This document shows, one piece after another, positions 33,720 to 43,375 of a stretch of 64,000 nucleotides of DNA. The DNA is from JAGQYP01 sp041392305 (GTDB lineage: Bacteria > Bacteroidota > Bacteroidia > Flavobacteriales_D > Crocinitomicaceae). A model generated the notes under the pieces. That model did no database searches. It was given only the letters and a program-made list of their open reading frames with translations, and was not told the origin of the DNA. Where the stretch lies: NCBI GenBank assembly GCA_041392305.1, contig JAWKMJ010000008.1, forward strand, positions 62,001 to 126,000. The letters run 5' to 3'. Position 1 is the first letter of the stretch, and each line of letters starts with the position of its first letter. Made by a program: the position numbers and the translations under genes.

Positions 33720-34777
33720 TTCTTGAATTCTGGTTGCGCCTCTTTGTTTTTATTTGCCAACTGTCCACACGCTGCATCAATATCCTTCCCTCTTGATCGT
33801 CGAACGTTCACAATCACCCCATGTTTCTCTAAATAATTCGCAAAACGGTCGGTTTGTTCAGGATCGGCCTTTTGAAAAACCTCATCATCAATCGAATTGT
33901 ACTCGATAATATTGACTTTTGCAGGATTTCTTTGACAATATGCAATGAGCTCTTTGGCATCCTCAATGGAATCATTAAAATCCTTGAAAATGATGTATTC
34001 ATAGGTAGGTCTTGTACCCGTTTTCTGATAAAAATACTGTAAGGCTTCCATCAGAGCATCCAGATTATTGGTCTCATTGATCTCCATCATTTGACTTCGC
34101 TTAGCATCATTAGCTGCGTGCAAAGACAAAGCCAAATTGAATTTCACCTCATCATCGGCCAGTTTTTTGATCATTTTAGCAATCCCAGCGGTTGAAATGG
34201 TGATTCTTCTTGGAGACATCCCTAAACCTTTTTCAGAGGTAATCATTTCTACCGAACGCAACATGTTTTTGTAATTCAGGAGAGGTTCCCCCATTCCCAT
34301 GTACACGATATTGGTTAGTTGCTGATCGTATTCATTTTCTGCTAGTTTTTTGATGTGGTAAACCTGATCAAAAATTTCTCCGGCAGTTAAATTTCGTTTT
34401 AATTTCAGTTTGCCCGTGGCACAAAAAGTACAAGCCAAACTACATCCAATTTGTGATGAAATACAGGCCGTAACTCTGTTGGTTGTAGGAATCAAAACCC
34501 CTTCCACAATACCTGATTGCGTTCTAAAAGCAGTTTTAATGGTACGATCCGAACTTCTTTGCAATTCTGCAATGGAAACCGCATCGATGTAATAGCTTTC
34601 CTTGAGTTTTTCTCGGGTTGAAAGGGAAATATTTGTCATGTCGTCAAAGTTCTGAGCACCCTTTTTCCAAAGCCACTCATAGATCTGCTTCCCTCTAAAT
34701 GCTTTTTCACCTAAAGAAGTTACTTCTTCAAGTAATTCCTCCAGTGAAAGTTCCCTAATATTTTTTTTTGCTTCCAA
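33716..34777 (-). CDS. rlmN: dual-specificity 23S rRNA/tRNA adenine C2-methyltransferase RlmN
   Basis: Radical-SAM enzyme methylating A2503 of 23S rRNA and A37 of some tRNAs. The iron-sulfur cluster motif CSLACTFC (CxxxCxxC) is present, as are the methyl-carrying Cys in DAACGQL near the C-terminus, the GMGEPLLNY loop and SLHAANDAKR. At 353 aa it is normal. The frame opens right after the TAA of the M23 gene, and the N-terminus EAKKNIRELSLEELLEEV matches the family, so the start must be TTG at 34777. It abuts the upstream M23 gene and overlaps the downstream gene. Confidence 0.95.
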   Translation of the reverse strand: MEAKKNIRELSLEELLEEVTSLGEKAFRGKQIYEWLWKKGAQNFDDMTNISLSTREKLKESYYIDAVSIAELQRSSDRTIKTAFRTQSGIVEGVLIPTTNRVTACISSQIGCSLACTFCATGKLKLKRNLTAGEIFDQVYHIKKLAENEYDQQLTNIVYMGMGEPLLNYKNMLRSVEMITSEKGLGMSPRRITISTAGIAKMIKKLADDEVKFNLALSLHAANDAKRSQMMEINETNNLDALMEALQYFYQKTGTRPTYEYIIFKDFNDSIEDAKELIAYCQRNPAKVNIIEYNSIDDEVFQKADPEQTDRFANYLEKHGVIVNVRRSRGKDIDAACGQLANKNKEAQPEFKK

Positions 34778-36067
34778 TTAAGACTCCTTATTTTCAGAAA
34801 TGTAGGGAGTAATTTCAAGTGAATCAAGTTTTTCCTTGATCGGTTTGATGTATTCCAGGTATTGCGGTACCATTTCTTTCTTCATCGGAATGGAAGACGG
34901 AAATTTCAATGCCCGGTGATCCACTTGTTTTCCATTCATCCAAAAACGGTAGCACACATGCGGACCCGTAGCCAATCCGGTGGATCCGACATATCCAATA
35001 ACCTGACCCTGCTTCACTTTTACTCCCGGGCGCATCCCTTCCGCAATTTTACTCATGTGCAGGTATTGCGTCGAATAAGTTTCGTTGTGTTTCACTTTAA
35101 CATAATTTCCATTTCCACTGCCATAGCCTGCTCTTTCTACATAACCGTCTGCCGTAGATAAAATTGGTGTACCTGTTGGAGCCGCATAATCCGTTCCCAA
35201 ATGTGCTTTCACACGCTTTTGAACCGGATGAAATCTTTTGAGATTGTATCCAGAAGAAACTCTGGAAAACTTCACTGGCGACATTAAGAAAGGTCTTTTC
35301 ATTTCTTTGGCTTTCTCGTCAAAATACCCTTTGTCTTTTTGGGTGGAATCAGCAAAATATTGGAAAGTATAGTAAGGATCTCCCTGATGTTTGAACCAAA
35401 TCGCTTTGATCTCCCCAATTCCAACAATTTCCTTGTCTACTATCTTTTTTTCATAAAGTACCTTGTATTGATCCCCAGGATGTAATTTGAAGAAATCAAT
35501 GGACCAGGCAAAAATCCCTGCAATCGATTCGGCCAATTCTCCCGTTATGGTAGGGTCTTTCACTTGTTGATTGATACTCAAAGTGAGATTGGAATTTTGG
35601 ACAATTTCTCCACTCATCCAAACTTCTTTCACCTCTACTGGTTTTCTTTTCACATGAATTGAAAAATCGTCTCGTTTAAAGTCAATCTGCACATATTCAA
35701 TTTTATTTTTAACATAGATGATATGGCGTACATCATTGGAATCATTTTTACTGGCCAGAACTAAAAATCGCTTTCCCGGAACCACATATTTCCAGTTGAT
35801 GGAGCTATCTTGCGCCACATTGGCAATTTCATTAATCAAGACTTGAGCAATTCCATGAGGAGCCAGCATGTGTGAGAGAGTCCATCCCTCTTGAATCACC
35901 CCTCTTTTAACATTGAAACTATCTAGAATAAAACCATATTTCATCTCAGGAGGAGGAATTGTGGTGGTATCTTCTTCAGAATTATTCTCTGATGTTGCAC
36001 TCCCTTCCTCTTGGCCACAAGAAATAAGTAAAAAGATGAAAATGAATGGAATAAGTAATTTGTACAT
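34778..36067 (-). CDS. M23-family peptidoglycan endopeptidase, lipoprotein
   Basis: Envelope metallopeptidase of 429 aa from the ATG at 36067 (lipobox LLISC; a TTG nine codons upstream is unlikely). An N-terminal opacity-associated/OapA-like region leads to the C-terminal LytM domain. Zinc ligands HLGTD and catalytic YLHMS are intact, but the usual HxH block reads GPHVCYRFW, so the second zinc His is replaced by Cys. The enzyme probably cleaves peptide cross-links, if active. rlmN starts immediately after its stop. Confidence 0.9.
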   Translation of the reverse strand: MYKLLIPFIFIFLLISCGQEEGSATSENNSEEDTTTIPPPEMKYGFILDSFNVKRGVIQEGWTLSHMLAPHGIAQVLINEIANVAQDSSINWKYVVPGKRFLVLASKNDSNDVRHIIYVKNKIEYVQIDFKRDDFSIHVKRKPVEVKEVWMSGEIVQNSNLTLSINQQVKDPTITGELAESIAGIFAWSIDFFKLHPGDQYKVLYEKKIVDKEIVGIGEIKAIWFKHQGDPYYTFQYFADSTQKDKGYFDEKAKEMKRPFLMSPVKFSRVSSGYNLKRFHPVQKRVKAHLGTDYAAPTGTPILSTADGYVERAGYGSGNGNYVKVKHNETYSTQYLHMSKIAEGMRPGVKVKQGQVIGYVGSTGLATGPHVCYRFWMNGKQVDHRALKFPSSIPMKKEMVPQYLEYIKPIKEKLDSLEITPYISENKES

Positions 36068-36312
36068 GAATTCGGGCTTTGAATTTGAATACAAAATTAC
36101 GGAAACCTTCCAACTCCTGATGATTTTTAGTTTTTTTTGTGAAAGGGATTATGTTAATGAATTCAAAACCTATCCAAGACTCTTTTTTCAATAAAAACAC
36201 TTCAAGATAAAGAGGTCAGGTGAGGAAGATCTAATTCACTAAATATGAATTTTAAGTTAATTCTTAATTTATTTCTAAATTTCCTTTGATAATTCGATTT
36301 TTTTTTTCAGTT

Positions 36313-36352
36313 TTGAGGTTCACATTGATTATCAACTTAATAATAACCTCAA
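36313..36352. promoter_or_regulatory. inverted repeat covering the translation start of the metalloprotease gene
   Basis: TTGAGGTT (36313-36320) and AACCTCAA (36345-36352) are perfect 8-bp arms separated by 24 nt; the second arm ends 1 nt before the ATG. It could be an operator or an mRNA hairpin that hides the start codon. Confidence 0.4.
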
Positions 36353-36353
36353 T

Positions 36354-39300
36354 ATGAAATCTATTTTTCTTTTTACTTGTATTTTTATTTTCTTTTCCAG
36401 TGCTTTTTCTCAGCAAAATTGTAGTAAAGCAAGCGATACTTATTTATATGATTTTAATCAGTATTATGGTTTTTGGGACGAATACTATTCAATAAGACCT
36501 GTGGTTAAGATAGGCGTTAATTTTGTCGTTTTTCAGGATCAATATGGATTAAATAATTACAAGGACACTATAACCGATAAAATTAGACTCAATAATGTAT
36601 TAGATCAGGTTAATAACACATATATGTACAATACACCTCCATCAGATCCAATAATTCTGGAATTTATGGGATCCCAAGTTCCGGTTCCTTTTCTTCCCTC
36701 TACAAAAATTCAATTTCATCTCGATTCAATATATTACTATCAAGATTCTGCTGCAAATGCTGGAGATTTTAATTTAGCCCAAAGCATACATCTTAATTCA
36801 AACCCCTCAGCTGAAAATTTTGTCAACATATACATTATTAATCTTAACATTCAAGGAGCCTCTGGTGTAGCCACGGAAGGCCAAAATAAAGTTGGAATGG
36901 ATTTTAGATGGATGCCCGATTCCCTAACTTCTACGCAACAAGATTCCATTACTTTCTTCGAACAGAGCCATGATCATTCGTTTGCAACAGTTTTGACGCA
37001 TGAATTAGGGCACTTTTTAGGATTATACCACACATATATAGAAGGAGGGGGGCACGAATTACAAGTAGAAAACGATCCTGAGTATTTAGGAGATGTCTTT
37101 AACTATGGAATAAACAATAACTTTCCTCATTTAAGCTATTGGAATTGCCCTACAGATTCCAACTATATTCCGACGGATACAATTCATAATTTTTCTTGTA
37201 CTAATAATATCATGGGAGGAACAAATACCCAAGTATATTTTTCTCCAATGCAAATATACAGGATGCATAAGAGACTTTCCTTGGATGACCGTTTTTATAA
37301 ATATATTGTCTGTGAAGATTACGGAGACGTCCCACCAATAGAGATATTTTCATATGAAAATTGGGATTTCCCGATAAGACTATTTAACCCAATAAGAGTC
37401 AAAACTGGGACAAATCTTGAGTTAAATTGTGAATTGATTATGTCAACTAATCAAAAAATAATAGTTGAAAAAGGAGCTCGATTAACGTTAAATGGAGGTA
37501 AAATCACCTCATCTTGCGGGCTTTGGGATGGAATCGAACTTGAAGGAGAGAATACTCTTCATCAAATCGGTTTTTCTTATCCGTTGAGCACCGCAACTCA
37601 GCCACAATTTCTCAGCCAATCGGACGCCATTCTCGAAAATGCAACAATTGCAATAAAAACCTATGCTACAGACAGTTCAGGAAACATCCGTTGGAACACT
37701 TTTGGAGGTGTATTTAAGTGTGATGAGACTCATTTCTTGAATAATTGGAGATCTTTGGTTGTTATGGGCTATCAAAATTATGATCCTGATTCTACTAGTA
37801 TTCTAAAAAGGTACGAAGGAGAAATAAACCGATCAGAATTTAATTGGGACTCAACTTTTCGAATTCCCGACTGGATCCCTCAACACCACATTAGTATTTG
37901 GAATGCTGATGGGATTCGTTTTAAGGGATGTTCCTTTAAAAATGATTTTTTTGATGCACCAAATACGATTAACCGATTAATTGGAATTAATACCATAGAT
38001 GCTTCAATTTTTCTAGATCACTATGTTGTCAATCCAACTTCTGGTATATTTGAACTTTCAAGTTTTTCAAATTTAAATGCGGGTATTAAATCCAGTTCAC
38101 CATCTGGATTAGACGTCAACACAATCCAAAATACAATCTTTACGGATGACCATATTGGAGTATACTTATTAGGTTCAGAATATACCGATATTAATCGATG
38201 TACTTTCAATGTTCCAGAAGGATTCGTGAATCCTGATGGACCTACTGCCAATGAAGGAGGACAAGGTATTCGCCTGGAGGGCTCTAGTTCTATCAATATT
38301 GAAGAAAATACCTTTAGTTTCTCTGGGAATCAGAATGGCTCCGGGGGTAGCGTTGGGATTTATTCGATCAATGCCGATCCCTTGGCACCCACTACCAATA
38401 CTTTTTACCGAAATACTTTCTCAAATTTGCAAAGGTCAGTTCAGTTATCTAATGGGTACAGCCCTCTTGGAAATCCTAATCCTTACATTGGTAATATCAT
38501 GACCCAAATTGACTGCAATACATTTAATGATTCCGCTATCTATTACAACTCCTATTATCCTATCTACAAATATTCAGGGGCTTTGGGAGGGCAAGGTATT
38601 TGTAATCCTGATCCTGCAGACCCTCAAGTCAATCTTTTTCAAGGAGACTATGACATTTCTCAAGGGAAAGCCCAGGTAGTCAATTTTGGGGATGCTTTTC
38701 CTTACAATACTTATCCATTCGCGAGTACAGGTATCGATACCATGAATTGGTGGGGAACAGGGGCTTCAGTTTGTAATGGCACCCCTCCTTATTCCTTTAA
38801 TGATGCCTGTCCAACAAATTATCCAACAGGACCTGGTAATCCAGGAGGTCCTGGCGGTTTAGGTCTTATCATTGAACTGCAAACCCTGGAAAATGAGGCA
38901 GTGGCACAGTTTTTATCTCCTGAAGATGAAGATGAGCTTATTCTGCTTATTTTAGCTGGTGGCAATGCGTATACAATTGAGCAAGCATTATTGGAAAAAA
39001 GTCCTTATCTAACAGATCGGGTACTGAAAAGTATGGTACAATCGGCCATGCCTAATTACAGAAAAAATAATATTCTTCAACCTCAATATCCAGTCTCTGA
39101 TGATGTAATTGAGGCTATGCTTACTAGTCCCTATCCAATTACTCCTTATATTACAAGAGATGCTTTGGTACAAGGTGCAGGGGTTCAAGAGCATCTTTTA
39201 ATCCAATTCTTCAAAGATGAAACCCAACCTAGCTGGGCCATCGCAGAGGTTGCGGAAGCCAATTCACCATTAACAGATAGTGAAATGTTAGCAATTTTGA

Positions 39301-40268
39301 GCCGAACACAAACTCTTGAACCGTATCGATTATGGAAATTTTTACAATGGAATACTCCTGTGAGTTCAACCATCATGAATGCAATTCTTAGTCTGGATCC
39401 CCCAACAGCAGATTGGGTAATCAATAAACTCAATACCCATGATTTTATTGCTGAAGACCCAAACACCAGACATAAATTAAACAAAAATGCCTTACAAATT
39501 TTGAATGAAGAATTGTTGAGAATTAAAAGTAAGAAGTGGTATTATATGAACAAGGAAATAAGATCTGAATTGGATCTATTTGACTTCTCAGCCATAAAAG
39601 ACCTACTTCAAAATGATTTGAGTTTGGAAGCCCAGGTAAAAATTCTTCCATTGTTACTCCAAATAGATTCTCCAGATCTTCAAATTGAACTAGCAGCGGT
39701 ACAATCCTTGGCACAAGATTTATTGACCAAAGATCCAAAAGATGAAAGGGGTATTGCGCTCTATAATATCTATAATTATTACTCTATGCTCTCGGTTGCA
39801 CAACAGAACACAGGTGGAATTCTTAATTTGGATGAAGGGCAAATCTCTCAACTCGTTGAATATGCTGAAAATAAGAGAAGTTTGCACGGAAAAGCAAAAG
39901 CCCTATTGAATTTTTATGAAACGAGCTATGACTATCACGAGATGGAACCCATGATTTCTATTTTTGGTTCTGAGAAAAAATCGATGGTAATCGAGGAAGA
40001 GGTAGAAGATGATCATGAAAATACTTTGGTTCTTTATCCTAATCCAAATAAAGGAAACTTTGTCTTATCTGGCAAACTAGGCCATATAGACGATGAGCTT
40101 GAACTTCGAATTTTGGATTTAACAGGAAGAATCGTTACCTTAAAAAGATTGAATGGAGGGGAGATCCAAGAATTTATCAGCCTTAAAGATGCCAATGGAA
40201 CTTACCTTTATGAACTGAGAAACGTAAATGAAATACTACAAAGAGGGAAATTCGTAGTTCAAAATTGA
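36354..40268 (+). CDS. T9SS-secreted metalloprotease / beta-helix / helical-repeat protein
   Basis: Modular secreted protein of 1304 aa. After a signal peptide (ends near SAFSQQN) comes a metzincin-type catalytic domain: HELGHFLGLYH at residues 216-226 (HExxHxxGxxH) and Met-turn NIMGG near 287, like M43/pappalysin proteases. Residues about 350-830 look like a right-handed beta-helix with many short Asn-rich turns. About 840-1040 is helical, with repeats of the type SP.TD..L..M. The last 80 residues are a type A T9SS sorting domain (VLYPNPNKGNF, LRILDLTGRIV, GTYLYEL). The downstream cargo gene overlaps its stop by 4 nt. Confidence 0.85.
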   Translation: MKSIFLFTCIFIFFSSAFSQQNCSKASDTYLYDFNQYYGFWDEYYSIRPVVKIGVNFVVFQDQYGLNNYKDTITDKIRLNNVLDQVNNTYMYNTPPSDPIILEFMGSQVPVPFLPSTKIQFHLDSIYYYQDSAANAGDFNLAQSIHLNSNPSAENFVNIYIINLNIQGASGVATEGQNKVGMDFRWMPDSLTSTQQDSITFFEQSHDHSFATVLTHELGHFLGLYHTYIEGGGHELQVENDPEYLGDVFNYGINNNFPHLSYWNCPTDSNYIPTDTIHNFSCTNNIMGGTNTQVYFSPMQIYRMHKRLSLDDRFYKYIVCEDYGDVPPIEIFSYENWDFPIRLFNPIRVKTGTNLELNCELIMSTNQKIIVEKGARLTLNGGKITSSCGLWDGIELEGENTLHQIGFSYPLSTATQPQFLSQSDAILENATIAIKTYATDSSGNIRWNTFGGVFKCDETHFLNNWRSLVVMGYQNYDPDSTSILKRYEGEINRSEFNWDSTFRIPDWIPQHHISIWNADGIRFKGCSFKNDFFDAPNTINRLIGINTIDASIFLDHYVVNPTSGIFELSSFSNLNAGIKSSSPSGLDVNTIQNTIFTDDHIGVYLLGSEYTDINRCTFNVPEGFVNPDGPTANEGGQGIRLEGSSSINIEENTFSFSGNQNGSGGSVGIYSINADPLAPTTNTFYRNTFSNLQRSVQLSNGYSPLGNPNPYIGNIMTQIDCNTFNDSAIYYNSYYPIYKYSGALGGQGICNPDPADPQVNLFQGDYDISQGKAQVVNFGDAFPYNTYPFASTGIDTMNWWGTGASVCNGTPPYSFNDACPTNYPTGPGNPGGPGGLGLIIELQTLENEAVAQFLSPEDEDELILLILAGGNAYTIEQALLEKSPYLTDRVLKSMVQSAMPNYRKNNILQPQYPVSDDVIEAMLTSPYPITPYITRDALVQGAGVQEHLLIQFFKDETQPSWAIAEVAEANSPLTDSEMLAILSRTQTLEPYRLWKFLQWNTPVSSTIMNAILSLDPPTADWVINKLNTHDFIAEDPNTRHKLNKNALQILNEELLRIKSKKWYYMNKEIRSELDLFDFSAIKDLLQNDLSLEAQVKILPLLLQIDSPDLQIELAAVQSLAQDLLTKDPKDERGIALYNIYNYYSMLSVAQQNTGGILNLDEGQISQLVEYAENKRSLHGKAKALLNFYETSYDYHEMEPMISIFGSEKKSMVIEEEVEDDHENTLVLYPNPNKGNFVLSGKLGHIDDELELRILDLTGRIVTLKRLNGGEIQEFISLKDANGTYLYELRNVNEILQRGKFVVQN

Positions 40269-41707
40269 TTCAAAAAACAGCCATATTATTTTTTATTATC
40301 TTTTCTGGGTATTCTTCTTTTACCCAGGAAAGATTTAATACGCATATTCAACTTTCAGGGGCACAGACTTCAAATTTTATTGATTTTAATAGTCAAACCT
40401 ATACAACTTATATTGGATCCCATGTTAGTGGAAATAAAAGATTTGTAATAAAATACGACCTTAACGAGTCAGGTAATTTTCTAGATTCAGTTCACCTTCA
40501 AATGGATGAACCAATGGGGGTTCAAGCAAGACTCCTTCATAATTCAATTTACTTGTTAGGAGTTAGAGATTCCAGTTCTCAAATAACATCTAATGAAAAA
40601 GTATACATAGCCAAATACAATACAAATTTAGATACAGTATGGACCTTGCTTTTGGATGATTTTCCTGACCAAGCGGTTCCAGCTTCCCTAATATATATAG
40701 GCGGAGATTCCTTAATTTTAGCTGGGCACTACAAAGAACAGCCTTCCCAAAAATACAAACAATTTTTATCCTTGCTTGACACCAACGGCACTGAAATCTG
40801 GAGGCAGCTTTATAATATGGGAACCAATGATCAGATCGCTTATAGTGTTGAAACTACTGATGATGGTGGGTATTTGGTTTCTGGAGGCACTAAAAGCTGG
40901 GGAAATGGTGGTTTTGATTGGTATTTGATGAAAGTTGATCCCAATGGAGTTTTCCAATGGCATAAATGGTGGGGATCTCCAACTGGAGAGTCTTGTTTTT
41001 GCAAAAGATTAGAAGATGGTAATTATGTTCTCTTTTCCGGAATAGATAATCAATGGGGTCATTTTAGTTCTTATGCGATGAAAGTCGATCCCAATGGGGA
41101 TACTATTTGGACTTCCAATTTGGAGCTTAGAGATTTTGGTTCAGATGGTTTAGCTAACGTAGCTGAATTGGAAAATGGCGATCTATTTTTTGTTGGTTCA
41201 GGAGTAGACACCAATAATCTTAGAACTCAAGGACAAGCTGTTAAGGTCAATGCTAATGGCGAATTTCAATGGAGAAGGATTTACGAACTTGGACCTCAAA
41301 GTAATTACCTCGAAGGTGTCACAAAAACACCGGATGGAGGATTTGCAATGGTAGGTTACGCCAATCCACCTGTTGGGGATCAAGACGTATGGATCGTTAA
41401 AGTAGATTCGATGGGTTGTGATGTACCACTTTGCTATTTAGGAGAAAGAGAGTTGGGATTGGAACTTCCAATTTTAAAATGTTATCCTAATCCTGCTAGT
41501 TCAATTTCAACCATTGAACTTCTGGAAAACTCCAGAGAAATTCAACTGTATAATTCAGCTGGGATGCTTCAAAAGAAGTTGGAGATTGAGAATAATGAGA
41601 AAGAGTTGAAATTGGATTTAAGTTTATTTCCGCATGACATTTATATCTTAAGACTTTTGGATAAAAATGGAGTAACTATTGGGCAAGGGAAGGTGGTGAA
41701 ACGATAA
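40265..41707 (+). CDS. T9SS-secreted beta-propeller-like protein
   Basis: The 480-aa protein has a signal peptide and recurring propeller-type segments (TDDGGYLVSGG, DWYLMKVDPNG, TPDGGFAMVGY, DVWIVKVDSMG). A type A T9SS sorting domain closes it (LKCYPNPASSISTIEL, IQLYNSAGMLQKKL, LRLLDKNGVT). The start is TTG, overlapping the TGA of the protease gene (TTGA), and is required to keep the signal peptide. Cotranscribed with the protease gene; both would be surface or secreted products. Specific function unknown. Confidence 0.82.
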   Translation: MIQKTAILFFIIFSGYSSFTQERFNTHIQLSGAQTSNFIDFNSQTYTTYIGSHVSGNKRFVIKYDLNESGNFLDSVHLQMDEPMGVQARLLHNSIYLLGVRDSSSQITSNEKVYIAKYNTNLDTVWTLLLDDFPDQAVPASLIYIGGDSLILAGHYKEQPSQKYKQFLSLLDTNGTEIWRQLYNMGTNDQIAYSVETTDDGGYLVSGGTKSWGNGGFDWYLMKVDPNGVFQWHKWWGSPTGESCFCKRLEDGNYVLFSGIDNQWGHFSSYAMKVDPNGDTIWTSNLELRDFGSDGLANVAELENGDLFFVGSGVDTNNLRTQGQAVKVNANGEFQWRRIYELGPQSNYLEGVTKTPDGGFAMVGYANPPVGDQDVWIVKVDSMGCDVPLCYLGERELGLELPILKCYPNPASSISTIELLENSREIQLYNSAGMLQKKLEIENNEKELKLDLSLFPHDIYILRLLDKNGVTIGQGKVVKR

Positions 41708-41730
41708 ATCCATTAGTGGAAACTTTTAAT

Positions 41731-41764
41731 TGGACTTTTGGACTTTTGGACTTTTGGACTTTTG
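41731..41764 (+). repeat. four GGACTTTT tandem octamers
   Basis: About four GGACTTTT copies follow the plus-strand T9SS cargo gene, in the same orientation as those after metF and the HAD gene. End points are approximate to a base or two. Confidence 0.85.
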
Positions 41765-41802
41765 GATAAATGATTCAGTAAAAACCAAAAAAAAGTCTAG
41801 AC

Positions 41803-41830
41803 TCCAGAAATCTAGAAATCTATAAATCTA
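41803..41830 (-). repeat. TCCAGAAA-like octamer array
   Basis: TCCAGAAA, TCTAGAAA, TCTATAAA and a partial TCTA follow in exact 8-nt register. On the minus strand they read TTTCTGGA-like and follow the saccharopine dehydrogenase-like gene. Confidence 0.8.
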
Positions 41831-41842
41831 AACAACCAAAAA

Positions 41843-43207
41843 TCAAACGACTCCTTCGTTATACAAAACAGGTTCTTTCAGTTTCTTCTCTGTGAATTTG
41901 ATCCCATATTCCTCCAATTCATTTAAAACCGGAGTATAAATAGCTTCTTTTATTGGTCTTTGCACTCCCTTTAAATCAATCACTCCATTCAAGATCATTT
42001 TTCCACAAATGGCCGCTGGGAGTCCAACAGTTCTCGACATAGCCGTATGTGTGTCATCTTCTCCGATAGAAACCATGGTGGAATTGATCTCATGGTATTC
42101 GCCATCTAATTTGTACACAAATTTATGCCACATCACAATCATGTCTTTATCTCCCGGTTCCATGGCCCATTTATCTTCCAAAATCTTCTGTAAAATCTGA
42201 GCAGGTGTTGCATCTTTCAACCCGACTTTCTTCTCTCGTGAAAAAATGTCCAGCCAAACCAATTTATCCCAAAGAGTATCATCCTGATCAATTTTCAAAT
42301 AATGTCTAAGTTTCAATTCAACCGAATCGTTGGGATTATAAGGTAAAAATGAATTAATAAAATCCCGATACGACATATTTTCTGAGCCCTCTAAAATATA
42401 AGAATCGTCTGTGGCGCCTAATTGCACAAAACAATCCCAGGCACGTGAAAATCCTTTTCTTCGGAAAGTACCTCTGTAAATTGTTGGAATTCCTTGCAAT
42501 CCATAAACATCTCTGTAGGAAAGTGAATCTCTATTGGCATAACCTTCAAACTGACCATATCCTTCAATTTTGATCAGTTCGGTTCTTCTAAATAGCTTGT
42601 TATAGGGAATGTATTTGTACTGTCCTTCTTGGATGAATTTTGCAGTTCCACCCTGGCCTGCCAAAACAACATTTCTGGGATTCCAAGTGAATTTATAATT
42701 CCAAGGGTTGTTGTCCGATTCCGGAGCTACGAGTCCGCCCGTAAACGACTCAAAAATATACATCTCCCCTCCTTCTTTTCGAATTTCATCGATCACTTTC
42801 ATGGCCGACATGTGATCAATTCCCGGATCTACTCCCACTTCGTTCAAAATGATGATTCCTGCATTTTTTGCTTCTTCATGCAAATCCTGCATTTCTTTAG
42901 AAACGTAGGAAGGAGTAATCAAATTGGTCTTTAATTCTATACAATCTTTGGCAACATCAATATGAAATCGGGCGGGCAGCATGGAAATCACTAAGTCGGC
43001 CCATTCAATCTGGGGTCTTCTCTCTGCCGGATCCAAAGCATTAAATGCCAGAGCTTCTGCACGGGAACCACTAATTTTTGAGCGGACAAAATTCAGATCC
43101 CGATCAACAACCCGAACAAACCAATCCTCTGATTCTGAGTTATCACAAAAGTATTTGATCAAAGAAGAAGAGGACAACCCAGCCCCCAATACCAGTATAT
43201 TTTTCAT
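41843..43207 (-). CDS. saccharopine dehydrogenase-like (LYS9-type) oxidoreductase
   Basis: NAD(P)-dependent reductase family protein of 454 aa. The Rossmann loop VLGAGLSSSSLIKYF is at the N-terminus, followed by ISMLPARFH, NEVGVDPGIDHMSAMKVID and the C-terminal GLPAAICGKMILNG. These are typical of the fungal LYS9/saccharopine reductase group found in Bacteroidota, where the role may be in lysine or related imine metabolism. It is monocistronic, divergent from prs, and converges on a T9SS cargo gene across two octamer arrays. Confidence 0.88.
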   Translation of the reverse strand: MKNILVLGAGLSSSSLIKYFCDNSESEDWFVRVVDRDLNFVRSKISGSRAEALAFNALDPAERRPQIEWADLVISMLPARFHIDVAKDCIELKTNLITPSYVSKEMQDLHEEAKNAGIIILNEVGVDPGIDHMSAMKVIDEIRKEGGEMYIFESFTGGLVAPESDNNPWNYKFTWNPRNVVLAGQGGTAKFIQEGQYKYIPYNKLFRRTELIKIEGYGQFEGYANRDSLSYRDVYGLQGIPTIYRGTFRRKGFSRAWDCFVQLGATDDSYILEGSENMSYRDFINSFLPYNPNDSVELKLRHYLKIDQDDTLWDKLVWLDIFSREKKVGLKDATPAQILQKILEDKWAMEPGDKDMIVMWHKFVYKLDGEYHEINSTMVSIGEDDTHTAMSRTVGLPAAICGKMILNGVIDLKGVQRPIKEAIYTPVLNELEEYGIKFTEKKLKEPVLYNEGVV

Positions 43208-43323
43208 ATTGTTAACACGTAATTGAATCGTTAAAATTAATAAGATTTCAGACTTATTTTGTTTTATTTTTAATGAATATTTCAGCTAAATTTAACCTTG
43301 AGTCTAATTTGGTTCCATAATTA

Positions 43324-43355
43324 GTTGTGTAAACCATTTCAATGCCCTAAATTTG
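43324..43355 (+). promoter_or_regulatory. probable prs-rplY promoter
   Basis: TAAATTTG (43348-43355) is an exact -7 match. GTTG at 43324-43327 with a 20-nt spacer is a one-mismatch -33 box. The ATG of prs lies 21 nt downstream. Confidence 0.5.
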
Positions 43356-43375
43356 CGCCTTCAAATTAGTTTGAG

